Source: Candida dubliniensis CD36
Taxonomy: Eukaryota; Ascomycota; Pichiomycetes; Serinales; Debaryomycetaceae
Direction: 5' to 3'
DNA: 64,000 nt
NCBI RefSeq assembly: GCF_000026945.1
Contig: NC_012867.1
Coordinates: 124,001-188,000 of the forward strand
Shown here: positions 41,242-50,894 of the stretch, piece by piece
How positions within the stretch are numbered: position 1 is the first letter of the stretch
Layout of the letters: every line of letters begins with the position of its first letter
The notes under the pieces: model-generated
Seen by the model: the letters and a program-made list of their open reading frames with translations, nothing else
Databases searched by the model: none
Told to the model about the DNA's origin: nothing
Position numbers and translations under genes: made by a program

Positions 41242-44200
41242 ATGAGATGCAAATTATCTCTAACAAAGAATACTAACTCACTTGTACATAGATCGCGTTT
41301 CCTAATTGCAAAACCACAACTATATATACCTCATCGTCATTATATCCCATTCAAGAACATATTCAAGTCATTGTTAATGTCAGATCAATCTCCTTCTCCT
41401 AGCCCTAGTCCTAGCGATTCCCTTAGTTATACTACATTACATGAAAGCTTACCACCTCATTTTTTGGGTGGAAACTCAGTTTTGAATGCTGAGCCTTCTA
41501 AAGTTAAAGACTTTGTCAGAGCTCATCAAGGTCATACAGTTATTTCTAAGATTTTAATTGCCAACAATGGTATAGCTGCAGTTAAAGAAATTAGATCAGT
41601 TAGAAAATGGGCTTATGAAACATTTGGTGATGAAAAAGCCATACAGTTCACCGTTATGGCCACTCCAGAGGATTTGGAAGCTAATGCCGAATACATTAGA
41701 ATGGCCGACCAATTCATTGAAGTCCCCGGTGGCACCAATAACAATAACTATGCCAACGTTGATCTCATTGTAGAGATAGCAGAAAGCACAAATGCTCATG
41801 CTGTTTGGGCTGGGTGGGGACATGCTTCCGAAAACCCTTTGTTGCCAGAAAAATTAGCTGCCTCTCCCAAGAAGATTATTTTTATTGGACCTCCTGGGTC
41901 AGCTATGAGATCTTTAGGTGATAAGATTTCATCTACTATAGTTGCTCAACATGCCCAAGTACCATGTATTCCATGGTCTGGTACTGGTGTTGATGAAGTG
42001 AAAATAGATCCAGAAACTAATTTGGTTTCTGTTGCTGATGATGTTTATGCCAAAGGATGCTGTACTAGTCCAGAAGATGGTTTAGAAAAAGCCAAGAAAA
42101 TTGGGTTCCCAGTCATGATTAAAGCTTCTGAAGGTGGTGGTGGTAAAGGTATTAGAAAAGTCGATGATGAGAAGAATTTCATTACCTTGTACAATCAAGC
42201 AGCTAATGAAATACCAGGTTCTCCTATTTTTATCATGAAGTTGGCTGGTGATGCCAGACATTTGGAGGTTCAATTACTAGCTGATCAGTATGGTACCAAC
42301 ATTTCACTTTTTGGAAGAGATTGTTCCGTTCAAAGAAGACATCAAAAGATTATTGAAGAGGCACCAGTCACCATTGCCAGAAAGGAAACTTTCCACGAAA
42401 TGGAGAACGCTGCAGTCAGATTGGGTAAATTAGTTGGTTATGTATCTGCTGGTACCGTTGAATATCTTTACTCCCATGCTGAAGACAAATTTTACTTTTT
42501 GGAATTAAACCCAAGATTGCAAGTTGAACATCCAACCACTGAAATGGTAACAGGGGTAAATTTACCGGCTGCTCAATTACAAATTGCTATGGGTATACCA
42601 ATGCATCGAATCAGAGATATCAGAACTTTGTATGGTGCTGATCCACATACCACAACTAATATTGATTTTGAATTTAAATCAGAGACCTCATTGGTCAGTC
42701 AAAGAAGACCAACACCAAAGGGGCATTGTACTGCTTGTCGTATTACTTCTGAAGACCCAGGTGAAGGTTTTAAACCAAGTGGTGGTTCTTTACATGAATT
42801 GAATTTCCGGTCCTCTTCCAATGTGTGGGGTTATTTCTCAGTGGGTAACCAATCTTCTATCCATTCATTCTCGGATTCTCAATTTGGTCATATTTTTGCC
42901 TTTGGTGAAAATCGTCAAGCTTCAAGAAAACATATGGTTGTTGCTTTGAAAGAATTAAGTATTAGAGGTGATTTTAGAACTACAGTTGAATATTTAATCA
43001 AATTGTTAGAAACTCCAGATTTCGAGGATAACACCATTACAACTGGTTGGTTAGATGAATTAATCACCAAGAAGTTGACTGCAGAAAGACCAGATCCAAT
43101 AGTTGCTGTTGTTTGTGGAGCTGTAACTAAAGCTCATATTCAGGCCGAGGAAGAGAAAAACGAGTACATCCAATCTTTGGAAAAAGGTCAAGTTCCTCAC
43201 AAGAATTTATTGAAAACTATTTTCCCTGTTGAATTTATTTATGAAGGTGAAAGATACAAGTTCACTGCTACCAAATCCTCAGAAGATAAATATACTTTGT
43301 TCCTTAATGGTTCTCGTTGTGTTGTTGGTGCACGCTCATTGTCGGATGGTGGTTTATTATGTGCATTAGACGGGAAATCACATTCTGTGTACTGGAAAGA
43401 AGAGGCATCAGCCACTAGATTATCTGTTGATGGTAAAACTTGTTTATTGGAAGTTGAAAATGATCCAACACAATTAAGAACTCCATCTCCAGGTAAATTG
43501 GTCAAGTATTTGGTTGACAGTGGTGAACATGTTGATGCAGGTCAGCCATATGCCGAGGTTGAAGTGATGAAAATGTGTATGCCTTTGATTGCTCAAGAAA
43601 ATGGGGTGGTACAATTGATTAAACAACCAGGTTCAACAGTTAATGCTGGTGACATCTTGGCCATTTTGGCATTGGATGATCCATCTAAGGTCAAGCATGC
43701 TAAACCATTTGAAGGTACTTTGCCAGCCATGGGTGAGCCAAATGTTACAGGTACCAAGCCAGCACACAAGTTCCATCATTATGCTGGTATTTTGAAGAAT
43801 ATCTTGGCAGGTTATGATAATCAAGTGATTTTGAACTCTACTTTAAAGAGTCTTGGTGAAGTTTTGAAAGACAAGGAATTGCCATACTCCGAATGGCAAC
43901 AGCACATTTCAGCTTTACATTCCAGATTGCCACCTAAATTGGATGATGGATTAACTGCATTGGTCGAAAGAACTCAGAGTAGAGGAGCTGAATTCCCTGC
44001 TCGTCAAATTTTAAAACTCATCACCAAAGCAATTCATGAAAATGGTAATGATATGTTAGAGGATGTGGTTGCACCATTGGTTTCAATTGCCACAAGTTAT
44101 CAAAATGGTTTGATTGAACATGAATACGATTACTTTGCATCTTTGATTAGCGAATATTATGATGTTGAAAGCTTATTTTCTGGTGAAAATGTCAGAGAAG

Positions 44201-47200
44201 ATAATGTTATTTTGAAATTGAGAGATGAAAACAAATCTGATTTGAAGAAAGTTATTGGTATTGGTTTGTCTCATTCACGTGTTAGTGCCAAAAACAATTT
44301 GATATTGGCCGTTTTAGACATATATGAACCATTGTTGCAATCCAATTCATCCGTTGCTGGTTCTATTAGAGAAGCTTTGAAAAAACTTGTTCAATTGGAT
44401 TCTCGTGCTTGTGCTAAAGTTGCATTAAAAGCCAGAGAAATTTTGATCCAATGTTCATTACCTTCCATCAAGGAAAGATCTGATCAATTGGAACATATTT
44501 TGAGATCATCTGTTGTTCAAACCTCGTATGGTGAAATTTTTGCTAAACATAGAGAACCAAATTTGGAAATTATTCGTGAAGTTGTTGATTCCAAACACAT
44601 TGTTTTTGATGTGTTGTCACAATTTTTGATCAATCCAGATCCATGGGTTGCCATTGCTGCAGCTGAAGTGTATGTCAGACGTTCATACCGTGCTTATGAT
44701 TTGGGTAAAATTGAATATCATGTTAACGACAGACTTCCTATTGTTGAATGGAAATTCAAGTTAGCTAGTATGGGAGCCGCTGGAGTAAATGATGCTCAAC
44801 AGGCTGCTGTTGCTGGTGGTGATGACTCAACATCAATGAAACATGCTGCTTCAGTTTCTGATTTGACCTTTGTTGTTGATTCCAAAACCGAGCATACTAC
44901 AAGAACTGGTGTGTTAGCTCCCGCAAGACACTTGGATGATGTTGATGAAACTCTCACAGCTGCATTGGAACAATTTCAACCAGCTGATGCTATTTCATTC
45001 AAAGCAAAGGGTGAAGCTCCAGAATTATTAAACGTTTTGAACATTGTCATTACTAGCATTGATGGTTATTCCAATGAAAATGAATACTTGAGCAGAATTA
45101 ATGAAATCTTGTGTGAGTACAAAGAAGAGTTGATATCTGCTGGTGTACGTCGTGTTACTTTTGTTTTCGCACATCAAATTGGTCAATATCCTAAATACTA
45201 TACTTTTACTGGTCCTGATTATGAAGAAAATAAAGTTATTAGACATATTGAACCTGCTTTAGCTTTCCAATTGGAATTGGGAAGATTGGCCAATTTCGAC
45301 ATCAAGCCAATTTTCACTAACAACAGAAATATCCATGTATATGATGCAATTGGTAAAAACGCACCTTCTGATAAGAGATTTTTCACCAGAGGTATTATCA
45401 GAACCGGTGTTCTCAAAGAAGACATTAGCATTAGTGAATACTTGATTGCTGAATCTAATAGATTAATGAATGATATTTTGGATACATTGGAAGTCATTGA
45501 TACTTCTAATTCTGATTTGAATCACATTTTCATTAATTTTTCAAATGCTTTCAATGTTCAAGCATCAGATGTTGAGGCTGCCTTTGGATCATTTTTAGAA
45601 AGATTTGGTAGAAGATTATGGAGATTAAGAGTTACTGGTGCCGAGATTAGAATTGTTTGTACTGATCCTCAAGGTACTTCTTTCCCATTACGTGCTATCA
45701 TTAATAATGTCTCTGGTTATGTTGTGAAATCAGAATTGTATTTGGAAGTTAAAAACCCTAAAGGTGAATGGGTTTTCAAATCCATTGGTCATCCAGGTTC
45801 CATGCATTTGAGACCTATCTCGACTCCATATCCAGTCAAAGAATCTTTGCAACCTAAACGTTACAAAGCTCACAATATGGGTACTACATATGTCTATGAT
45901 TTCCCAGAATTATTCCGTCAAGCGACTATTTCACAATGGAAAAAATATGGTAAGAAAGTACCAAAAGACGTTTTTGTATCTTTAGAGTTGATCACTGATG
46001 AAACTGATTCCTTGATAGCTGTTGAAAGAGACCCAGGTGCAAATAAAATTGGGATGGTTGGATTCAAAGTCACTGCTAAAACCCCTGAATACCCTCATGG
46101 TCGTCAATTAATTATTGTTGCCAATGATATTACTCACAAGATTGGTTCATTTGGTCCAGAAGAAGATAATTACTTCAACAAGTGTACTGAATTGGCAAGG
46201 AAATTGGGTATTCCAAGAATTTACCTTTCTGCAAACTCAGGTGCTAGAATTGGTGTTGCTGAAGAATTGATTCCATTATACCAAGTTGCCTGGAATGAAG
46301 AAGGGTCTCCTGACAAGGGATTTAGATACTTGTATTTGAGCACTGCTGGTAAAGAGTCTTTAGAGAAAGATGGCAAAGGTGGCAGTGTTGTTACTGAACG
46401 TATTGTTGAAAACGGTGAAGAGCGTCATGTTATTAAAGCTATTATTGGTGCTGATGATGGTTTAGGGGTTGAATGTCTTAAAGGATCTGGTTTGATTGCT
46501 GGTGCCACTTCAAGGGCTTACAAAGATATATTCACTATCACTTTGGTAACTTGTAGATCCGTTGGTATTGGTGCATACTTGGTTAGATTGGGTCAAAGAG
46601 CAATTCAAATCGACGGTCAACCTATTATTTTAACTGGGGCTCCTGCTATCAATAAATTATTGGGTAGAGAAGTGTATTCCTCAAATCTTCAATTGGGAGG
46701 TACTCAAATTATGTATAATAATGGTGTTTCTCATTTGACTGCTAATGATGATTTGGCTGGGGTTGAAAAGATTATGGAATGGTTATCGTATGTTCCAGCT
46801 AAGCGTGGCTTGCCAGTTCCAATTTTGGAATCAGAAGACTCTTGGGATAGAGATGTTGATTACTATCCACCAAAACAGGAAGCCTTTGATGTTAGATGGA
46901 TGATTCAAGGTAGAGAAGTCGATGGTGAATATGAATCTGGGTTATTTGATAAAGACTCATTCCAAGAAACATTGTCTGGTTGGGCTAAAGGTGTTGTTGT
47001 TGGTAGGGCACGTTTGGGTGGTATTCCAATTGGTGTGATTGGTGTCGAAACAAGAACAATAGAAAACTTGATTCCTGCCGATCCAGCAAATCCAGATTCT
47101 ACAGAAAATTTGATCCAAGAAGCTGGTCAAGTGTGGTATCCTAACTCTGCTTTCAAGACAGCACAAGCTATAAATGATTTCAACAATGGTGAACAATTGC

Positions 47201-48063
47201 CATTAATGATTTTAGCAAATTGGAGAGGTTTTTCCGGTGGTCAAAGAGACATGTACAATGAAGTCTTGAAATATGGTTCATTTATTGTTGACGCTTTGGT
47301 TGATTTCAAACAACCTATTTTCACTTATATTCCACCAAATGGAGAATTGAGAGGTGGTTCATGGGTTGTTGTTGATCCAACTATTAACTCAGATATGATG
47401 GAAATGTATGCTGATGTCGATTCAAGAGCTGGTGTTTTGGAACCAGAAGGTATGGTTGGTATCAAATATAGACGTGATAAATTATTGGCAACTATGGAAA
47501 GATTGGACCCAACTTACGGTGACTTGAAAGCCAAGTTTAACGATTCATCGTTGTCTCCAGAAGAACATTCGAAAGTAAGTGCTAAATTGTTTGCTCGTGA
47601 AAAGGCTTTGTTACCAATTTATGCTCAAATTTCTGTTCAATTTGCTGACTTGCACGATAGATCTGGTCGTATGTTGGCCAAGGGAGTTATTAGAAAGGAA
47701 ATCAAATGGACTGATGCTAGACGTTTCTTCTTCTGGAGATTAAGAAGAAGATTGAATGAAGAATATGTTTTGAGATTGATCAGTGAACAAATCAAAGATG
47801 CTAGCAAGTTGGAAAGAGTTGCTAGATTAAAGAGTTGGATGCCAACTGTTGAATACGATGATGATCAAGCTGTCAGTAATTGGATTGAAGAGAACCATAC
47901 AAAATTACAAAAGAGGGTTAATGAATTGAAACAAGAAGTTTCAAGAACCAAGATTATGAGATTATTAAAAGAGGATCCAAATAGTGCAATCTCTGCCATG
48001 AAGGATTATGTTGAAGGGTTATCCAAAGAAGATAAAGAGAAATTCCTCAAGGCATTAAAGTAG
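41242..48063 (+). CDS. ACC1: Acetyl-CoA carboxylase
   Basis: A 2,273-residue multidomain carboxylase making malonyl-CoA. Order: biotin carboxylase (about 100-600; ATP-grasp loop EGGGGKGIRK near 298, RLQVEHPTTEMVTG), biotin carrier domain with EVMKM (biotinyl Lys777), a central regulatory region, then carboxyltransferase N and C lobes (about 1530-2180; SANSGARIGVAEELIPL, GGTQIMYNNGVSHLT, NWRGFSGGQRDMYNEVLKYG). The first 45 residues (MRCKLSLTKNTNSLVHRSRF...) are basic with no acids, like a mitochondrial presequence, and Met46 (41377) begins MSDQSPSPSPSP, like a cytosolic form. Two isoforms from one gene are therefore likely, in contrast to the separate ACC1/HFA1 of S. cerevisiae. Confidence 0.98.
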   Translation: MRCKLSLTKNTNSLVHRSRFLIAKPQLYIPHRHYIPFKNIFKSLLMSDQSPSPSPSPSDSLSYTTLHESLPPHFLGGNSVLNAEPSKVKDFVRAHQGHTVISKILIANNGIAAVKEIRSVRKWAYETFGDEKAIQFTVMATPEDLEANAEYIRMADQFIEVPGGTNNNNYANVDLIVEIAESTNAHAVWAGWGHASENPLLPEKLAASPKKIIFIGPPGSAMRSLGDKISSTIVAQHAQVPCIPWSGTGVDEVKIDPETNLVSVADDVYAKGCCTSPEDGLEKAKKIGFPVMIKASEGGGGKGIRKVDDEKNFITLYNQAANEIPGSPIFIMKLAGDARHLEVQLLADQYGTNISLFGRDCSVQRRHQKIIEEAPVTIARKETFHEMENAAVRLGKLVGYVSAGTVEYLYSHAEDKFYFLELNPRLQVEHPTTEMVTGVNLPAAQLQIAMGIPMHRIRDIRTLYGADPHTTTNIDFEFKSETSLVSQRRPTPKGHCTACRITSEDPGEGFKPSGGSLHELNFRSSSNVWGYFSVGNQSSIHSFSDSQFGHIFAFGENRQASRKHMVVALKELSIRGDFRTTVEYLIKLLETPDFEDNTITTGWLDELITKKLTAERPDPIVAVVCGAVTKAHIQAEEEKNEYIQSLEKGQVPHKNLLKTIFPVEFIYEGERYKFTATKSSEDKYTLFLNGSRCVVGARSLSDGGLLCALDGKSHSVYWKEEASATRLSVDGKTCLLEVENDPTQLRTPSPGKLVKYLVDSGEHVDAGQPYAEVEVMKMCMPLIAQENGVVQLIKQPGSTVNAGDILAILALDDPSKVKHAKPFEGTLPAMGEPNVTGTKPAHKFHHYAGILKNILAGYDNQVILNSTLKSLGEVLKDKELPYSEWQQHISALHSRLPPKLDDGLTALVERTQSRGAEFPARQILKLITKAIHENGNDMLEDVVAPLVSIATSYQNGLIEHEYDYFASLISEYYDVESLFSGENVREDNVILKLRDENKSDLKKVIGIGLSHSRVSAKNNLILAVLDIYEPLLQSNSSVAGSIREALKKLVQLDSRACAKVALKAREILIQCSLPSIKERSDQLEHILRSSVVQTSYGEIFAKHREPNLEIIREVVDSKHIVFDVLSQFLINPDPWVAIAAAEVYVRRSYRAYDLGKIEYHVNDRLPIVEWKFKLASMGAAGVNDAQQAAVAGGDDSTSMKHAASVSDLTFVVDSKTEHTTRTGVLAPARHLDDVDETLTAALEQFQPADAISFKAKGEAPELLNVLNIVITSIDGYSNENEYLSRINEILCEYKEELISAGVRRVTFVFAHQIGQYPKYYTFTGPDYEENKVIRHIEPALAFQLELGRLANFDIKPIFTNNRNIHVYDAIGKNAPSDKRFFTRGIIRTGVLKEDISISEYLIAESNRLMNDILDTLEVIDTSNSDLNHIFINFSNAFNVQASDVEAAFGSFLERFGRRLWRLRVTGAEIRIVCTDPQGTSFPLRAIINNVSGYVVKSELYLEVKNPKGEWVFKSIGHPGSMHLRPISTPYPVKESLQPKRYKAHNMGTTYVYDFPELFRQATISQWKKYGKKVPKDVFVSLELITDETDSLIAVERDPGANKIGMVGFKVTAKTPEYPHGRQLIIVANDITHKIGSFGPEEDNYFNKCTELARKLGIPRIYLSANSGARIGVAEELIPLYQVAWNEEGSPDKGFRYLYLSTAGKESLEKDGKGGSVVTERIVENGEERHVIKAIIGADDGLGVECLKGSGLIAGATSRAYKDIFTITLVTCRSVGIGAYLVRLGQRAIQIDGQPIILTGAPAINKLLGREVYSSNLQLGGTQIMYNNGVSHLTANDDLAGVEKIMEWLSYVPAKRGLPVPILESEDSWDRDVDYYPPKQEAFDVRWMIQGREVDGEYESGLFDKDSFQETLSGWAKGVVVGRARLGGIPIGVIGVETRTIENLIPADPANPDSTENLIQEAGQVWYPNSAFKTAQAINDFNNGEQLPLMILANWRGFSGGQRDMYNEVLKYGSFIVDALVDFKQPIFTYIPPNGELRGGSWVVVDPTINSDMMEMYADVDSRAGVLEPEGMVGIKYRRDKLLATMERLDPTYGDLKAKFNDSSLSPEEHSKVSAKLFAREKALLPIYAQISVQFADLHDRSGRMLAKGVIRKEIKWTDARRFFFWRLRRRLNEEYVLRLISEQIKDASKLERVARLKSWMPTVEYDDDQAVSNWIEENHTKLQKRVNELKQEVSRTKIMRLLKEDPNSAISAMKDYVEGLSKEDKEKFLKALK

Positions 48064-49315
48064 AAATAGTTTTCATTATTTCAAAATTCTGGTGACATTA
48101 ATAATTGTTTTTGTTTTTTTTTTTTTAGATTTAAATATATTATATTATGTAATAAATTATAGAAAGTATTAGGGCTTTAATGTTTGAAAACAAGATGTAT
48201 AACATGGTAAGAAATAAACTTTACCTATGATTTACACTATGGTGGGTTGAGAATACTGTAAAAGGAAATATTCTACAAACAAGGTTCTCGTCAACGAAAA
48301 CACTTGTGTTCCCATTGTCAGAATCACATTTAGAGATATTCTACTATGTATGTGGTAAAATCCTGGTTAGTTAGTTTGTAATTTTTCTTTCTATAAAGCA
48401 AGCTTAATACTATAGACACCTTTCGCCTACGTAGGATCACTCTCGACTTTCATATAATTTAGTGACTAGTTTCTTGATTGAAGGGAGAAAAATCGTTTTC
48501 CTGACAGGGGTAAAGTGGAACAATGAAAACACTGTATTTACCAATCATGTCTAGACAGTTACTCGTCCTTTCATAAAATGTTGAGGATAGTTTTGCACAT
48601 GATCACTTCCTTTCTTTAGTATTTAAAGGAAAGAAAAACCAAGACAAAAAGAAAGATAAATTATACGGAAGGAGAATGAATACAATTTGTCCTTTGTTTT
48701 TTCCGCTGATGGGCAGACTAGAATAGCGATGATTTTGTCTGGAATATAGTATTGTGCTTTATGGTAAAGGACCTCTCGTACCCAACCGTTGAAGTCGTTT
48801 CTTGTATAATAGATTTGTATTATGGTAGTGATGACAGATTAAATTGGGTCTTTTGATATCTGTTTTTTACATTGACTATAAATGTACAACTCAGTTATGA
48901 AGGCTACCTTCTAACTGTTATTAACAATATAAAAATAGCTAACCAATTCTATAGAAATTGGGATTAGTTTAGTATTGAATACAACATGTTAAATATATGG
49001 AATTTATTGTTATAGTTAATACTTCATTATGTATCTTCCATTTTCCACTACAGGTTCAACCTGTGGATTATTTCACTCTGCTCGGTAAAATGTTAAATCA
49101 CAACCAAATACTAATAAGAATTCATTAAACAATTACCATATAATAAACTGTGAAAAATTAACTCCTAAGAATGGGGACGCCAGTACATGTGGTTCAGCAA
49201 TTCCTGAAAGGACCTTTTTTTTTTTTTTGTATGCTTCTATAATTATTGATATTTATACAGATTTTTGTTTTGCAACCATTTTTATGTTCTTATCTTTTTA
49301 TCCACAACAAAGACG
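48064..49315. other. 1.25-kb intergenic region upstream of the subtilase pair
   Basis: AT-rich with scattered stops in all frames and a T12 tract at 49217-49229, about 90 bp before the first subtilase. No LTR, tRNA or gene remnant was recognised. Confidence 0.5.
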
Positions 49316-50518
49316 ATGGTAAATATACTTTTATCCATATGGATCTTAATTTATTTTATGACTGGCCTATCATTTGCAAGTAGTTCTTATTTAGTATCAC
49401 TTCATTCCCAAGAGACTATTGATACATTTATGGCCTACGACGCAACATACCCACAAGATCTTCAAGTTAGCGAGCTAATCAATTCGAAATTTAAGATAGG
49501 CAATTTCTCAGGATTTTCTGGAAGCTTCTCTGAGGACATCATTAAAAGGCTAGAAAGGTGTCCTTTGGTAGATGAAATTGTTCCTGATATCACTGTTAAG
49601 GCTTATGATGCAACGTTTCAAAATCTGGCTCCTAGACACTTGGCAAGGATAAGCAGAAGAAAACGAATGAAGCCAATAAAAAAGTATCCCTATGTTTATG
49701 AATCTGACTTTATTGGTAAGAAAGTGAGTGCTTATGTAATTGATTCAGGAATCGCAATTGGCCATCCCGAATTTCAAGGTAGAGCTAGAACTGGTAAAGA
49801 TTTCACGGATGAAGGACCAGGCGATAAAAATGGTCATGGAACTCATGTTGCCGGATTAATTGGATCTCATACATATGGTGTTGCTAAGGGCGTTCAGATT
49901 ATTGATGTCAAAGCATTAAATTCAAAGGGAACAGGCTCTTTGAGTACTATTCTTGTTGCAATTGAATTTGCGGTGAATCATAGATTACGTTCAGGACGAA
50001 TGGGTGTTGCCAATTTATCATTAGGTGCGTATAAAAACAAACTACTAAACAAGGCAATTGATCAAGCTACTCAGACTGGACTTGTGTTTGTAGTTGCTGC
50101 TGGCAATAACAATATAAATGCATGCTTGACCAGTCCATCGAGTTCCCCTTATGCAATAACTGTTGGTGCCATAGACGATTACAATGACTCAATTGCCAGT
50201 TTTTCAAATTGGGGTGAGTGTGTTGATTTATTTGCCAGTGGTGCTTACGTAAAAAGTGTGAATATTAGAAGTGATTTTAGACCACTGGTACTACTGGGGA
50301 CATCTATGGCTGCTCCTATTGTTACTGGCTTGGTAGCAAACTTGTTAAATGAAGGGGTTGATCCAGAGCTTATAAAGGGACAATTGATAGAAATGTCAAC
50401 AAAACACAGAATCTCCAAATCATCGCTATTTTTAAAAAAAAGAACCCCGAACCGAATTGCGTATAACGGAATTTGCTACAGTTACTATCAGGATGAAGAA
50501 GACTGTTTTTCTGATTGA
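49316..50518 (+). CDS. Secreted subtilisin-like serine protease, copy 1
   Basis: A 400-residue S8 peptidase of the proteinase K/Prb1 type. A signal peptide covers about residues 1-21 (VNILLSIWILIYFMTGLSFA), then an I9-type propeptide (YLVSLHSQETIDTFMAYDA ... CPLVDEIVPDITV). The catalytic triad is Asp in YVIDSGIA, His in NGHGTHVAGL, and Ser in GTSMAAP, with oxyanion Asn in VVAAGNNN. The motif before Ser reads L-GTSM with a CTG codon (50294-50296), which as Ser gives the invariant SGTSM. An unusual basic insertion RRKRMKPIKK follows APRHLARIS. The frame upstream of the chosen ATG has no other ATG. It forms a tandem pair with the next gene and has a Cys-containing tail absent from it (CYSYYQDEEDC). 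Confidence 0.9.
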   Translation: MVNILLSIWILIYFMTGLSFASSSYLVSLHSQETIDTFMAYDATYPQDLQVSELINSKFKIGNFSGFSGSFSEDIIKRLERCPLVDEIVPDITVKAYDATFQNLAPRHLARISRRKRMKPIKKYPYVYESDFIGKKVSAYVIDSGIAIGHPEFQGRARTGKDFTDEGPGDKNGHGTHVAGLIGSHTYGVAKGVQIIDVKALNSKGTGSLSTILVAIEFAVNHRLRSGRMGVANLSLGAYKNKLLNKAIDQATQTGLVFVVAAGNNNINACLTSPSSSPYAITVGAIDDYNDSIASFSNWGECVDLFASGAYVKSVNIRSDFRPLVLLGTSMAAPIVTGLVANLLNEGVDPELIKGQLIEMSTKHRISKSSLFLKKRTPNRIAYNGICYSYYQDEEDCFSD

Positions 50519-50894
50519 TGTTATCGATGTAGAAAAAAAAAAAAAAAAAGCATTTCAAAAAAAACCTAAAAAGAATACGGGAAATCACAATCGAAATTAT
50601 GGTGCCAGATATTCAAATTTTTTACGATACAAAGAACAATCCAATACAATGATATAGCGGGGCAAAGCTTGATTTGATTTAGACTATACCATGGTGGAGT
50701 TGATAAATATGTATTACATTTCACTAAGTAAGATTTTGAATAACAAAATAGTTTTGACAATAAACACAACTCTGGTGACTATGGATATTTTGTTATGATT
50801 AGGCAATATAAATATGTACTGGGTTCCCTTTGAAAGAGGGTTTTCTTTCATCAAAAAAAACGGATCAAACCCTGTTTTATTTGAACTTACGGAA
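50519..50894. other. Spacer between tandem subtilase genes
   Basis: 376 bp of AT-rich sequence including an A16 run (50534-50549). The start of copy 2 is ambiguous, with an in-frame ATG at 50814 inside this stretch. No other feature is seen. Confidence 0.5.
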
